From: Lamellibrachia columna
Taxonomy: Eukaryota > Annelida > Polychaeta > Sabellida > Siboglinidae
DNA length: 64,000 nucleotides
Reading direction: 5' to 3'
Assembly (NCBI GenBank): GCA_963662155.1
Contig: OY759270.1
Location: forward strand, 50,593,303-50,657,302
The notes under the pieces were generated by a model. That model had not been told where the DNA came from. It was given only the letters and a program-made list of their open reading frames with translations, and did no database searches. Below are positions 1 to 11,156 of the stretch, piece after piece (positions within the stretch are counted from its first letter, which is position 1; every line of letters starts with the position of its first letter). A program made the translations under genes and the position numbers.

Positions 1-159
1 TAAAAGTCAGCGGCTCGCAGAATATCATCATGCTAGCATACACCTTCAAAACCACCGTGGGATGATGTGAGCCCTTCGACTTGGCCTATGATGAGGGACT
101 TGATCTCGTCCTTGGTATTCCGGCCATGTGGCAACACTGATTACTCCAACTGGAGATGA

Positions 160-300
160 TCAACTCCTTATTATAATACACAAAACGTGCGTGTGGTTGT
201 TCGAGTACCTATCGTTACCGTGCGCATGCCAACAGTAGAATACTGTTGGCATGCACAATACTGCAATACGCAATACTCCGAGTATTGCTAGTATATTAAT
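160..300. repeat. fragment of GCAATAC-rich dispersed repeat
   Basis: The segment contains actgcaatacgcaatactccgag, which reappears almost unchanged near 63,115-63,140 and in altered form near 54,240-54,270 and 52,880-52,910. The 54-kb and 63-kb copies end in cacatccctg. That is compatible with a hAT-like terminal sequence, but no opposite end or target duplication was found here. Confidence 0.5.
224..254. repeat. perfect 14-bp inverted repeat
   Basis: The arms gcatgccaacagta and tactgttggcatgc are separated by the 3-base loop gaa. The flanking bases 241-296 are rich in GCAATACT words that also occur at 52.8, 54.2 and 63.1 kb, so this is probably an edge of a dispersed element and not a host regulatory hairpin. 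Confidence 0.75.
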
Positions 301-841
301 TTTGTGGAAGCCAAGCATAAAGTATTTAGAATGCAATAATAAATTGCATATCAAATAAGATGACTTGCCGTTGTATCTTTGTTTTCAAGCAGAGTTTTTT
401 GGAGAGTACGCACTGCGTAATTCGTTTTGCACAAAGAAAACTTTCAAATTGGGCGATAAGGCGCTGTCGGACCAATAAAAACGACACAATTATTTCAATT
501 CACGGTTCACATTCAATTAATTGGGTTTATATCTAGTGCCGACTTCCACAACACTGGTGATCGTTCGGATTTCACCGCAGCAAACCAGCCGCAACTATAC
601 CGTGTCGAGTTCCCGAAAACTAAGGATTCCAACGGAATCACACAATCCTATAATTATAGCGGTTTAATGATTCCGAACCAAAATCTGGCATTGGAATCCC
701 CCTAAATTCGCAGCCTGGGAAACGATTTCCAACTTGTAGAACGATATAACATGAAACTGAAAATCCAAACGTATAAGTTGTCACTTATTGTTTGTATTGA
801 TCATAACAATTCATTACACACTGTAGTGATTCTTGTTTCAG

Positions 842-919
842 TCAACTTCACAAATAGGACGCCGACCATCACCAAAACCACCACCGCCACTATCACCGCC
901 AGTACTCCGGACCGCTCGG
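842..919 (+). CDS. copy A: Thr-rich stalk exon 1 (phase 1-1)
   Basis: The acceptor cttgtttcag and donor gtaagt bound 78 bases that stay open as 26 codons when entered in phase 1. The peptide begins NFTNRTPTITKTTTA and ends ATITASTPDRS. It has two Asn-X-Ser/Thr sites (NFT, NRT) and more than one third Thr, as expected for an O- and N-glycosylated extracellular stalk. It lies upstream of the transmembrane exon at 1,876. The EB-module exons of this gene copy would lie left of the window. The function is unknown; a cell-surface stalk role is inferred from composition and exon order. Confidence 0.65.
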
Positions 920-1303
920 GTAAGTTGTTTATTTGTCTACAAATCGTAACAAGTCTGACCATTGCTATCTGTTACATCTAGTGCCGACTTCCACAAAACT
1001 GGTGATCGTTCGGATTTCACTGCGGCAAACCAGCCGCAGGCTGATTATAACCAATACTATACCGTGTCGAGTTCCCAAAAACTAAGGATTCCAACGGAAT
1101 CACACAATCCTAGAAATCTGACGGTCTAATGATTCCGAACCAAAATCTGGCATTGGAATCCCACTAAGTTCGCAGCCTGGGAAACGATTTCCAACTTGTA
1201 GAACGATATAACATGAAACTGAAAATCCAAACGTATAAGTTGTCACTTATTGTTCGTATTGATCATAACAATTCATTACACACTGTAGTGATTCTTGTTT
1301 CAG

Positions 1304-1411
1304 CCAAGACCACCACCGCCACTATCACCGACACTATCACCGCCACTATCACCGCCACTATCAACGCCACTATCAACGCCACTATCAACGCCACTACTCC
1401 GGACCACTCGG
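1304..1411 (+). CDS. copy A: Thr-rich stalk exon 2 (phase 1-1)
   Basis: The exon is 108 bases (36 codons) between acceptor ttgtttcag and donor gtaagttg. It encodes AKTTTATITDTITATI followed by INATINATINATTPDHS. The centre is a 12-base internal repeat (actatcAaCgcc type), so stalk length can change in 4-residue steps. The three INAT units create N-glycosylation sites. Being phase 1-1, it can be included or skipped without a frame change. It joins to the TM exon at 1,876 to give a Gly codon at the junction. Confidence 0.65.
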
Positions 1412-1469
1412 GTAAGTTGTTTATTTGTCTACAAATCGTAACACGTCTGACCATTGCTATCTGTTACAG

Positions 1470-1492
1470 CCTCGTCCTCGTGGGACAATTAA
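1470..1492 (+). CDS. copy A: candidate alternative terminal exon (stop before the TM exon)
   Basis: After acceptor ctgttacag, the phase-1 reading gives ASSSWDN and then TAA at 1,490-1,492. The stop overlaps an ATTAAA hexamer, a known weak polyadenylation signal. If used, the protein would end after the stalk and lack the membrane span encoded at 1,876-1,955. The same arrangement recurs at 36,927, 37,114 and 38,340. Use of this exon is inferred, not shown; it could equally be ordinary intron sequence kept by recent duplication. Confidence 0.35.
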
Positions 1493-1875
1493 AATACAAC
1501 GTTAAATAATATAGTGATAATTAGCACTCAATCTATTCAATAACATTAACAGTTAAACTTCTCAATTAAAAATTAGACCTAATCATAATTTTCTAGTTTA
1601 GTAAATAGTTTAGTAAACATCTACTTTCAGAGATCAACACCGCTCGTCACACCAGCCGCTTATAACAGATGACTAATTATTCAAACACTGCGTGTCTTCA
1701 ACAACCGTGACTGCCCCACCTGATTCGTTAGAAAGCTGTAGAAAATGGCACATCACGCGTGGTTTTAAAAACATTGTTTTATGACATATTTTATTTACGT
1801 GTACGAAAAAATAGTTTCCTGATAGTGACACAGTGCGTCTTGCCTACCCATAATTGAATATGCTTTCTGTTTCAG

Positions 1876-1955
1876 GCGCCGATCAAGTGTCGATGATCGC
1901 ATTGGCTGTTGTCTCTCTGCTTGTGTTCGCAACTCTCGTTGTTCAGTTGTACTGA
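1876..1955 (+). CDS. copy A: C-terminal transmembrane exon
   Basis: The acceptor tttctgtttcag is followed in phase 1 by 26 codons ending in TGA. The peptide begins ADQVSMIALAVVSLLVF and ends ATLVVQLY, a single hydrophobic span of about 20 residues with only two or three residues after it. That predicts a type I membrane protein with essentially no cytoplasmic signalling tail. The same exon occurs at 38,992-39,071 (+) and 45,004-45,083 (-) with conserved acceptor, length (80 bases) and stop. The conserved length argues for past selection or very recent duplication. Confidence 0.75.
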
Positions 1956-2877
1956 GTAGACGCAGTAGTACGACAAAAACCGATGACAGCCGACAATAGT
2001 CGAGGAGACACGAAAGCAGCCGGACAAAGACGAAGAGAAAAGAACGTAAAGAAGACGGACTCAAGTTGCCGAGTCTCTGCCACAGTGTTATGCTTCGTTT
2101 TTACTAACAAAGTAGGTTAATATTTGAATAGTTCATATAATAATATTACACATAGGTAGTTGCATGGCAACTGTGAGCAGTGATGGTGCTATCACGTTGA
2201 CTATTCACGGTTCTATCAAGACAGGATAGGGCTATTATCTGGAGACTACAGGCTGGTGTTATGATTTGCAGTTAATCTTGCGTTAAAACGAAATATAACA
2301 TCATCGTGGGCTCAACCATTGGGCACTGGTGTTGCTGTACAGCCTGCGTGGTAGACATTTTGCACTACTGTCCTTCATAATATTAAACATTATTTTATCT
2401 GCTGGTCACAGTTTCACTAGTTAGTTGCAGTTTTCACATGTTTTTTTACAGTACAGCTTTTTTTCGCATTGCTTATGACATAATTACATTTGAAGCAATA
2501 TACGTTTGTAATAGTACGGACTAATTCTAATAGTTTGGCTACCGATTGTGTTACGTCATTTCATTTCCAATTAATTTCCATACCAATTAAATATACACGT
2601 CTTGGTAGACCAATATTTATTGTCGATACACTGTGCTAACATAGTAATCTGAATTATCTACCATTTATCTGAATTAAGGGTTGCACCGATTGTTACGATT
2701 AGCTACGCCTATGTGGCAGCACGTGAAGCAATCAGTTCAATTCCAATGGATGTATTTGCAAATGTGTGCTTATTAAACTGATATTTGCTTTTATGAATAT
2801 GCGCTTTAATTTACTATTTTTCTCAAAACACATAACGAACGTACATCAGGATGAAAATCCTTCTATGCTGCCCTTGG

Positions 2878-2984
2878 TTACATCCTTGATTACATCCTTG
2901 ATTACATCCTTGATTACATCCTTGATTACATCCTTGATTACATCCTTGATTACATCCTTGATTACATCCTTGATTACATCCTTG
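2878..2984 (+). repeat. 12-bp satellite, about 9 copies (ttacatccttga)
   Basis: Nearly perfect tandem copies of ttacatccttga. The period is a multiple of three, so several frames stay open on both strands; these are not genes. It sits 20 bases after the right edge of the segmental duplication that ends at 2,858. Confidence 0.9.
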
Positions 2985-3114
2985 CCGCCATCCCAGCGAA
3001 TGACAATGTTTCTTTCTTGGACACTATAACGCTCGTGAAGGGAAATGCAGATCTGTGGGATGATGTCATTGAGCGAGAAGGGGTAGGACACGTCAATGAC
3101 AAAATAATGCTACT

Positions 3115-4490
3115 GCTGGGCAAATATGTAGAGTACAAGCTGCTTTTCATGAGCATCATCTTTCACATGAAACATAAGCTCAAAACATCTTTGACGCACA
3201 CCTGGCCAATACACTGGCATCTGATTGACTACGTTTTAAACATCAGCATGAACGTGCGCTGTCATCATCATCAGAACAATGTTACGACCTGCTGGACTGA
3301 CAGGATACTAATTCGTGTCAAACTAGCGTTTCAAATCGCACCAAAGCGTCGGAATCAAAATGATAACAGGAGGAGGCTTGACATGGGGAGCTCAATGCTG
3401 CAGATATGAGCCGTCAATTTGGGCAGAACCTCAAAGACAGACTCCCCGAAACCCCCAACGAGAATCTCTCGGTCAATGAGCAATGGACCTCGTTCCGGAA
3501 CACCATGACCGAAGCATGCGAACAAACAATTGGATATGAAACCAAACACAATGAAGACTGGTTTGATGACAATGATGCAGAAATCAATCAAGCACTTGCT
3601 CATCAACCAACGCGCTGCCTTTTCGATTTGGCAAAACCACAGAAACTGAAATACTCGGAAAGCAAAATATCAACGTATACGCGCTTAAGTACAAAGGAAA
3701 AATCGTGACATCAACAACCAATGGATGATAACAGAAGCAACTGAATTACAGGAATACGCAGACAACAACGCTTGTTTTCTTCGCAGCCACTAGGGCTATA
3801 TATGGACGCATGCGCAGAAAAACCGCACCTCTCTACTCCATAGACGGCTCCACTCTTGTCACGGACATGGAAGACATTCTCAATCTTTGGCAAGAACACT
3901 TCTCTGAATTGTTAAATCGTGAATCTCGAGTCGAATTGGAAACAATTGACAATGTTCTTCAAACACTGGTCAGGACAGAGCTCGATGACCAGCCACTTCT
4001 CGAAGACGTGCAAAAAGCTATCAGATGGAGAACAACAAAGCCTACTCAACCGATTACAACCACTATCCGAGAGCATCTTACCCGAAACACAGTGTTTTTT
4101 TATTATCTGCTTGTCAAGTGCAGGAAAACCGTCGGGAACAAGGGTGTGACCTCTACTTTACTTTTATCGATCCGACCAAAACTTTTGATTCAGTGATCAG
4201 GGAAGCTTTGTAGGGCTGCCTTGCCCGTCGGATGCCCTCCAAAATGTGTGTTTGGGACTCGACAACTACACGAGAACGTAAAAGGGTGTGTCATGCATGA
4301 TGGCGATCAATCCGAACCCTTTGACATCAACAATTTGTGACACAGGACTGCGTAATTGCGCCCACACTCTTTCCTATATTTCTGGCTGCCTTCCTGTCAC
4401 AAGCGATAATCGGCCTAGCCAACGTAGTGGATATTACATATCGTACCGATGGTGGCCTGTTCAAACTAAGTCGAAAGTGAAAACAGTAAG
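3115..4490 (+). mobile_element. non-LTR retrotransposon fragment (endonuclease end and reverse transcriptase, decayed)
   Basis: Pieces of one ORF appear in changing frames. About 3,205-3,330 has HWHLIDYVLNIS and CWTDRILI, the end of an exo-endonuclease domain with its WTDH-type motif. About 3,406-3,700 holds the linker. About 3,810-4,020 has the RMRRKTAPLYSIDGST and WQEHFSELLNR block that precedes the RT. About 4,150-4,200 has CDLYFTFIDPTKTFDS, RT motif A with its Asp. About 4,345-4,475 has QDCVIAPTLFPIFLAA, the motif B region, ending at a TGA. Frameshifts and stops make it inactive. The order is that of I/Jockey/RTE-group LINEs; the clade is not assigned. Confidence 0.7.
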
Positions 4491-4503
4491 CCTGTGTTGA
4501 TAT

Positions 4504-4922
4504 GTGTTTTGTATCTATCAAGCCCTTTCAACCAAACAACCTGCATATTTACATTCAATGCTCACTCCAGCAAGACAGCCCAGACAGCTTCGGTCGTCTG
4601 GTTCTGATTTACTTTCTGTTCCCAGAGTTAAGACAAACGCTGGAACTCAAGCGTTCTCGGTTGCCGCACCAACTCTGTGGAATTCACTCCCGGACAGCAT
4701 AAAATCAGCAAGAAATATAGCTTCATTTCGCCGTCATCTGAAAACCTATCTTTTTAAAATTGCCTATCCTCCTTAGCTTATTGGCACCTCCATCCATCGG
4801 TTGACGACTTTCTGCATTGTATATGATCACGAGAATGCCTAATCCTTTGGTTTTGATGCGCCACTGAGCACGGATTTTTCGAGGATATTGGCGCCAAAGA
4901 AGTCATTTTATTATTATTATTA
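4504..4922 (+). mobile_element. CR1/L2-like LINE 3' end
   Basis: One open frame (4,504-4,776) encodes the C-terminus of a LINE polymerase, with AFSVAAPTLWNSLPDSIKSA and FRRHLKTYLFKIAYPP before the stop. A 3' tail with gcgcc words follows, ending in a short TTA repeat (4,909-4,922), as is usual for L2-like elements. It is 5'-truncated and abuts the previous LINE fragment. Confidence 0.7.
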
Positions 4923-5260
4923 ACCCAAGCCCAATCGGTAGGTTTGTCCTGTTCTTGTTTAAAGGCTGCATTTTAACTTAATTATGTTAATATGTATACA
5001 GCGGTGTGGTGATTAATGGGCAATACCCAGATGGCGCCACCATAATCTGACATCACTGTAATGCTTTATGACATTACTAATGTTTATGAAACAACACTAT
5101 ATCCAAGTGTATAATGTTTATGTTAATATATGCGAACATCAGCATACCACGTTTACATATACGTCCGAGAACCAACAGCAACCGTTGCGGGACATCCGTG
5201 TCCAAGCTTAAGATTTAGCATTAATCTAAGGATCACAAGAATTGTTCTTATGTCTTAATG

Positions 5261-5640
5261 TCACAAATTGAGTCCAACAGTTGCCTTCCTGACTCGTTCC
5301 GGATATCGTCGCACAGGTGGCGTTGACGACACGGGAAGTGAACAGTCATTTATAGACTCGTCAACTTCCGTCGGCACTGCCTTCGTAGGTGCTTTAATCG
5401 TAGTTGTCTGTCGCACGGTCGGAAGTTCGTTTGTACAGTCTTGCATGCATTTGCAAACTGTACAAATTCTGTTCTAGCAAACTGTGGTCCTCCATCGGAC
5501 ATCAGCGTGGATGGAATGTCATATCACGAGAACAGTGACCTCAGATGATTGATCACCTGTCTGCTTGATTCATTGGAAAGAAATGCTATATCGGGATAAT
5601 GAGAGTAGTAATCCACTGTCAACAGGTACGGCATCTGTTT
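5261..5640 (-). mobile_element. Gypsy-type integrase fragment
   Basis: On the minus strand about 5,635-5,480 reads YLLTVDYYSHYPDIAFLS, then SLFS, a stop, YDIPSTLMSDGGPQFA. These are the first two acidic motifs of a retroviral-type integrase core. A separate open stretch, 5,446-5,261, ends in RRYPERVRKATVGLNL, the usual basic end of Gypsy pol polyproteins. The region between is deleted and an in-frame TGA interrupts the core, so it is a relic. Confidence 0.6.
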
Positions 5641-5749
5641 TATATAGAATATGTCGCATCCATTATTTCATCGCCCATACTAATTATAATCACATGTTAC
5701 TTCTTGATACATGAACACGTGCAAAGGCCCGATCACGGCAGGCCAGCTT

Positions 5750-6160
5750 TAGAGCCTGTGCAACGCGCTGCGCAAGGCCTTCCGCTTTTCCATCGACACC
5801 GCAGAAGCTACCGGAACGTCTTTGAAGCTCCAGGAAGCGTTGACCAAAGAGGAGTCCATCTCCCATCCTAGGACTTCTACCCAAATTCCTTTGAGAACGA
5901 CACTGAGCAACACAACTCAAAGACCATATGCTTGCTTGGTAGATGCTGCGCCTGACGTGTTGCAACAATGCATCCTCTATTGGCGGCAAACGATCGAAGG
6001 CGCAGTTTTCTTCGTGAAGAGTTCTCGTCTTGCCTCATTAACAGATGTTGCTGCACTTGACTTGTCATACATTGTGATGACGAACTTCTCCATCAACTGC
6101 AGTTCTGGAGTAGCCACGTCTAACTCGGCAAACGGTGACCTCGCAATTGTTGCAATCACA
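5750..6160 (-). pseudogene. frameshifted ORF remnant of unknown repeat-borne protein
   Basis: Overlapping minus-strand frames give ELQLMEKFVITMYDKSSAA with NEARRELFTKKTAPS (6,159-5,980) and then PPIEDALLQHVRRSIYQASI (from 5,989). They read as one protein broken by a frameshift. I recognise this only as a sequence type often seen next to retroelements in invertebrate genomes and assign no function. It lies directly upstream (minus strand) of the integrase fragment. Confidence 0.35.
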
Positions 6161-6261
6161 AGTGTGTTTCGTTTGTAACCACGAACGCATTTGCACGTTG
6201 AAAAACTAAATATAAAACACCTAAAATCTAAATATTTTGTGAGATAGCAGTAGGGAATAAT

Positions 6262-6607
6262 GCAAACCGAAACATATCAACCCATCAGCATATCAGCCGG
6301 TCAGTATGTCAGCATATCCGTCTGTCAGCTTATCAGTCTCTCAACCTATCAGTATGTCAGCTTACCAGCCTATCAGCCTGCCAGCCTTCCAGCTTGCCAG
6401 CCTGGTAGCCTGTCAGCCTGCCAACCTGACAGCCTGCTGCCAGCCTGCCATGCTAACAGCCTGACATCATGCCAGCCTGCCACGTAGGTTGCTTCTCCCA
6501 AGCACTTGCAACACCTTTAACTAACTAGCTAACTAACTGACTGACTAACTAACTAATTAACTAACCAAATAACTATCTAATCAACTAACTAACTAACGAA
6601 CGAACGA
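6262..6607. repeat. low-complexity region: cag-cctgc-type and ctaa-type arrays
   Basis: Bases 6,262-6,483 are degenerate 8-10-bp repeats built on (t)atcagc / cagcctgc. Bases 6,520-6,607 are a (CTAA)n array drifting to (CGAA)n. The open frame across the first part is a repeat artefact. Confidence 0.8.
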
Positions 6608-6609
6608 AT

Positions 6610-8280
6610 GTTCTGTCGTAAAGCTTTTAGCTTACATTCATAGTTAACAGTGGTAATCTCCATTTCCACAAGTTGTAATTTGCTAGGTTTCTTCCTACTT
6701 GTAATTTGTAGGTTTTTTCCTACTTGTGACACCTTCGCTCTTACACCACCGACCATCATAATGGAGAAGACGAAAGAATTGCTGTTTTCATCGATAAAGT
6801 CTTTCATACACAAACGTCTACACTGTATGTGCTCGACTATGCATCCACGTATCCGCGTAATGTTTCCAACAGTGTCGGTGTTTCCCACTAGAGCACTTGG
6901 ACGCCGTTCGTTGATTACGCACTCAGAAGCAAGGAGCGCTAGGTTGTACCACATAAATGTGAATAGCTTTAAAAACGTAGTCGGGTGAGTTGTAGGCATA
7001 GAAACCTGCGTGGGGTACTCGTATCCAGTCTGATATCAGACTATATCTGCTGAAACTTCCTGGTTGGCTGATGTTTGTATCACAATCTAGATTGACATAT
7101 ATATATGAAGAATCGCTATAGCATTCCTTCAGATGAAGTTGAATAGAAATGTATGTACAGTCTAGAGAGCCTAGCTCCACGAGCCGTGTGTTTTCTTCAA
7201 CATTTATTCTTCTTCTTCTGCTTCTTCATGTGTCGTGTCCGGTGGCATTTGGGGCTCGTAATAAAAAAGTCCCACTTTTTGGCAATACAAACACCCTTTT
7301 TATCCCATAATAGGGAAACTAAAAACCACAAAACTCCTTGCATTTGAAAAACAAAATTCCCGTTATATAAAAACAAACAGCCCATTATATGAAGTACAAA
7401 AACCCATTGCAATAACGGGACAACGGGTATCTTGCTTATCCGACTTTAGCTCGCCTTCGCCGAGAAGCGAATCTGGCCCCGAAGGCGTGGTCTCATTGTT
7501 ACCCACTGTCACCACTCCATTTTGTGTAAAGCACCAGCAGCCAATCGACGTCATTATCGAGATTCTACACTAACAATGTTTTGCCTGATGTAACTCTTCA
7601 GTCTGACAGTTGTGTCAATATAATCAAAGTATAAAGTTAATTCTAATTACATCGTGTAACGGTATAAACTGACATCAGCCAAATCACCGGATGAGATTCT
7701 AATTAATCTAATTATGTATTCATCCAGAATATGGATGCATATTTAATTTCCTTCACAATGAAAAGTTCTGCTCTGCATCCAGGCGATGATGTGTGCGACA
7801 AACGGTGGCGCCGCAGCACGGAGCCTGGATAATCGAGGCTACACTTTAGCCGACCCTTGCCTGTCTTCGTGAACTCGCCGAGAAAAGAGCATGGCGACCA
7901 CTGGCGGCAGACACATGGTTTGACGCATCGTGCAGCCTGGGTAGTCGAGGCTACACAGTATTTGTTGTTTTGAGGAGTTAGACGGCCAGTTGTAGTTTTG
8001 AGTGTAATTAAGCAACGTCATAATATTGGAATATGTAAAAATTTACGAATATGAATTACTACCGCCTCCTGCCGAAGTAACAAAAAGATAACAGATTGTG
8101 TCGATTTAAACAAGCCAGTTCGGAGTTACGGCGCCGCAAAGCATCGTGGGTAATGTCATAGGTCAATCGACATAAACATTCCTCGCTGTCCACGCTGCGC
8201 CTATCAGATTGCTGTTGACGTTCGAACTTATCGTGTTGTTTTGTGCTTTTCATGTTTATTGTTGTGTATGTCGATTGGTC
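6610..8280. other. no recognisable gene
   Basis: Short frames on both strands show no domain, no paired splice sites and no codon regularity. Bases 7,725-7,990 carry two related pieces built on gagcctggataatcgaggctacac (7,820) and gcagcctgggtagtcgaggctacac (7,930), a small local duplication. Confidence 0.5.
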
Positions 8281-8286
8281 GCCGAT

Positions 8287-9906
8287 ATGGCCAACTTTAA
8301 TGAGTTCCGTTTATGGAAAAAAGAGAAAATACAAGAATATTTACGCGACAGAGGGCTGGCAACAAGGAAGAACTGGTTGCGCTGGCATTCGGTGTCTTCA
8401 GCATTCCCCAGAAAGCTAGTGTAAAAGAGAAAACCAGGCAGAAAATAAACTGACTGTGCAAATTGACGTTTTACCAGATCCGCTGTCTGGTCTAAACAGT
8501 GACTGGGTGGGGGAAGGGCATGTCAATGTGGCCACCATGTATGTACTGTGGTCTAGCTGAGCACCAATCCTGGTTGACAACAGTGAGAGGGATCTGAGGA
8601 CTCGGCTATTGACTGATGACAAAGTCAAAGAACGAGACGTAAATTTTCCTACTTTGATCCAAAGTAGCTGAAGGAGGTGTTCTATCACAACATTTCTTCA
8701 GAATCTCCATACTGCTTCGTGAAGGCCGGATGCACCCCATCCCCCAATGAACATTCTCCACCACCCAAACCTAGTATGGGTGTGTATCAAGAAGAACACT
8801 GGCAAACTGTCAGTAGTTACTGCTCATGTTTTGCAGGGTATGTACATGATATTAAATAATTGTGCATTGATTGTAGCAGAGTACAGGGTATTTTGAAATG
8901 CATGCTAAAAGTGTATTTAAAATTTATAATGGTCTTGTTCAGCACCACATGTAACATTTACAGTGATCTTGGTAGAACCCTACCTAAAATGTTGCATGTA
9001 TTGTAATCATTTACAATTGTTATTCCAATATGCATGCTTGTTACACTAATTATTAAATAATTTTACAGGAAGGTGTCACCAGAATTACTCGGTAGGTGTA
9101 TATTCATGAAAACAATGTTAAACTATGATAGTTCATACACAGCTCTAAGGTCCATTTTACTAAGATACATATGAGCTCATATAACAACTTTCCACAATAC
9201 ACTGCATTTCCCCCAAAAATAAAAAAAATAAATGCAAAATGCATGTTTTCTAATTGTTGTTCTGTGTGGTTTGTAAAAGTACTTAGTGATTGGAGTTAAT
9301 ATAAATATACCGGGTAATGATAGATCTTTTCATTATTAATGCTTGTGATAAAATGAATGCATGAGCTCATTATCTTAGTAATGGGCCCACGGTGATTGGG
9401 GGCCTGTAGTAGTAGGCATGCTAACATTCTGTGCAATTAACTTTCCTCATAGAACATCAAAAGACATAACATACAATATAACAGTGATTTAATAAGAAAT
9501 TACCAGAAGGCATAATATGATAACATGCTTTCTCTTTTTTCAAATTAATTTGCTATCTAAATGTGTACATGAACATTAAATTACACATTTTCGCTGCCTG
9601 TATCTTCTGTTGCAGACTCGAGTCTACTTGTAACCATGTTGCAGCTGTCCTGTTTAAGTTAGACTACGCTTGGCAGAATGGCTACACCAGCAAAGCAAGC
9701 ATTTCATTCCAGCCGAGTGGACTGCACCATCAAAATGTAGATGTGGGATTGAGTCGACGAAACTTAGTGAAATGAAATGGCACAAGCCATATTACAGCAA
9801 TAGAGGGAAGAGGGTTCCCATCAACCCTTCTACAAGGAAGCTGTTTAACCCAGTAAAACGACCAGAGACCTCCACACTTGTGGCGTTGACTGTATGTCAG
9901 CTGTAG
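8287..9906 (+). pseudogene. broken SWIM-type zinc-finger gene
   Basis: From 8,287 an open start MANFNEFRLWKKEKIQEYLR leads into an SAP-like helix pair. The frame then slips near 8,370, where the continuation ELVALAFGVFSIPQ is in another frame, and meets TGA stops at about 8,450 and 8,560. About 8,660-8,837 carries YCFVKAGCTPS, a GVYQEEH stretch and SSYCSCFAG, with donor gtatgt at 8,838. Acceptor ctgttgcag leads to an exon from 9,616 whose phase fits exactly and gives LESTCNHVAAVLFKLDYAW. Together these form the C-x-C...C-x-H SWIM zinc site. A further frameshift near 9,715 precedes KRVPINPSTRKLFNP. This layout occurs in metazoan repeat-like genes that also carry a YqaJ-type nuclease, but no nuclease domain is visible here. 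Confidence 0.6.
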
Positions 9907-11060
9907 CAGTGCATGTGCCTTCCAGTATGCAGAGGCAGCAGTCAACTACTTGTCAGGAGATGATGTAAATGTGGAAAATGGACCGAACACACTCTGGAAT
10001 ATGGTTTTGGTACACAGTTCTTCCAGTGCCCTTCTCTAGTCTGTTCAAAAGCTTCATCCATTTCCTGTGACTTTCAGGATCTTTTCGTTCTATCGGAAAT
10101 GGGTACAGAATAAAAATTGGAGGACACATACATTGCCCTACACCTTTCTTAAATCCTGGGTGGATTGTACAGTTCTCCGATCTGACTTCCACCAGTTCAG
10201 CCTGTACTCTCAATTCCCACAATTCTACACAGCACAAACTGGTATGTCTGAAAACATAAATTAAATAATAAAAAAAAAGTATTGATACATAAATGTAAGA
10301 TTACTTGTAAATTCTGGACATTCATAACGCATTAGCAGATATACCACATGTACAAGGCTGACACACATTTGTCATGCAACTGAATTAAGAAGAATTCCTA
10401 AACATTTTATTGATTTAGCAAGAAACAGCAACACCTGTCACAAGATACCAGTGACTGGGGTTTGTAACTGGGAGGGTATATTTGGACTGGGTACTTAATA
10501 GCAACACTTGGACTCCAGCAATGCCCTAAGTGTCCTAGGCCTAGTCTAGCTAGGAGTCACTTGACTCTAGACGAGTTGTTACCTTATCTTGATTCTACAG
10601 ATACTCGGTTGAATACATAGGTCAGTTGTGAAGACAACATTACATGACTACTATATTTTATGTACGTTGGTAATAAAAGTGATATACGTTACTTACTTGA
10701 CAATATTGTATTGTATTGTGTTTATGTCGGAGACACACGACAGGCGATACGGTTGTCAACAGCAGTTTATGTCGATTGCCCTCTGACCCGGAATTGTAAC
10801 AAGGGAGTTGGCGCATGCGTAGTCGAAACTCCGAACTGGCTTATTCTCCGGTGGCAGATTGGTATGAAATGGTCCGGTAGAGGGGGCAAGTAGTAAGATG
10901 AATGTACTCCGGGTGCTAGCGTGAAACCTGATATTGCTAATGTTGTAAATAAGCTACAAACCAATGATTCGGAGACAATTGACAGTCTGGCAAAGTTCAT
11001 CATGCCTGATTTAAAACTATAATCAATTGTCCACCGTGTGTATATTATCCAGGAACTACT
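9907..11060. other. no recognisable gene
   Basis: AT-rich unique-looking sequence. Open frames up to 94 codons lack domains or splice signals. The RT and repeat families seen elsewhere in the window were not found here by eye. Confidence 0.5.
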
Positions 11061-11075
11061 ACCATTGCTATTACT

Positions 11076-11098
11076 GTTATTATTATTATTTTTGTTAC

Positions 11099-11143
<45 letters not shown>

Positions 11144-11156
11144 TATTATTATTATG
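11076..11156 (+). repeat. (TTA)n microsatellite
   Basis: Interrupted TTA/ATT repeats, possibly the tail of a lost LINE 3' end, since L2-like copies at 4.9, 12.3 and 35.6 kb end the same way. Confidence 0.85.

Larger units (their letters stand above)
534..1460 (+). repeat. tandem duplication of about 445 bp, each unit carrying one stalk exon
   Basis: The unit starting gtgccgacttccacaa at 536 restarts at 981. Both units carry a block around aaggattccaacggaatc, an intron end, a Thr-rich exon and the donor gtaagttgtttatttg. The second unit has a longer exon and an extra short stretch near 1,039. This is how the stalk gained a module: intron and exon were duplicated together. Confidence 0.85.
360..2858 (+). 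repeat. segmental duplicate A (partner 36.2-40.0 kb)
   Basis: From about 360 to 2,858 this stretch matches 36.2-40.02 kb in the same order: the pre-stalk repeat, stalk exons, TM exon, 3' flank and an AT-rich tail ending in ggatgaaaatc. At both loci the match stops right after that word. Here a 12-bp satellite and LINE debris follow; at 40.02 kb unrelated sequence and a Polinton fragment follow. Confidence 0.8.

Noticed and set aside
5599..5871. Plus-strand frame opposite the retroelement relic
   Set aside because: Antisense of the minus-strand remnant (PPIEDALLQHVRRS), which is the protein-like reading.
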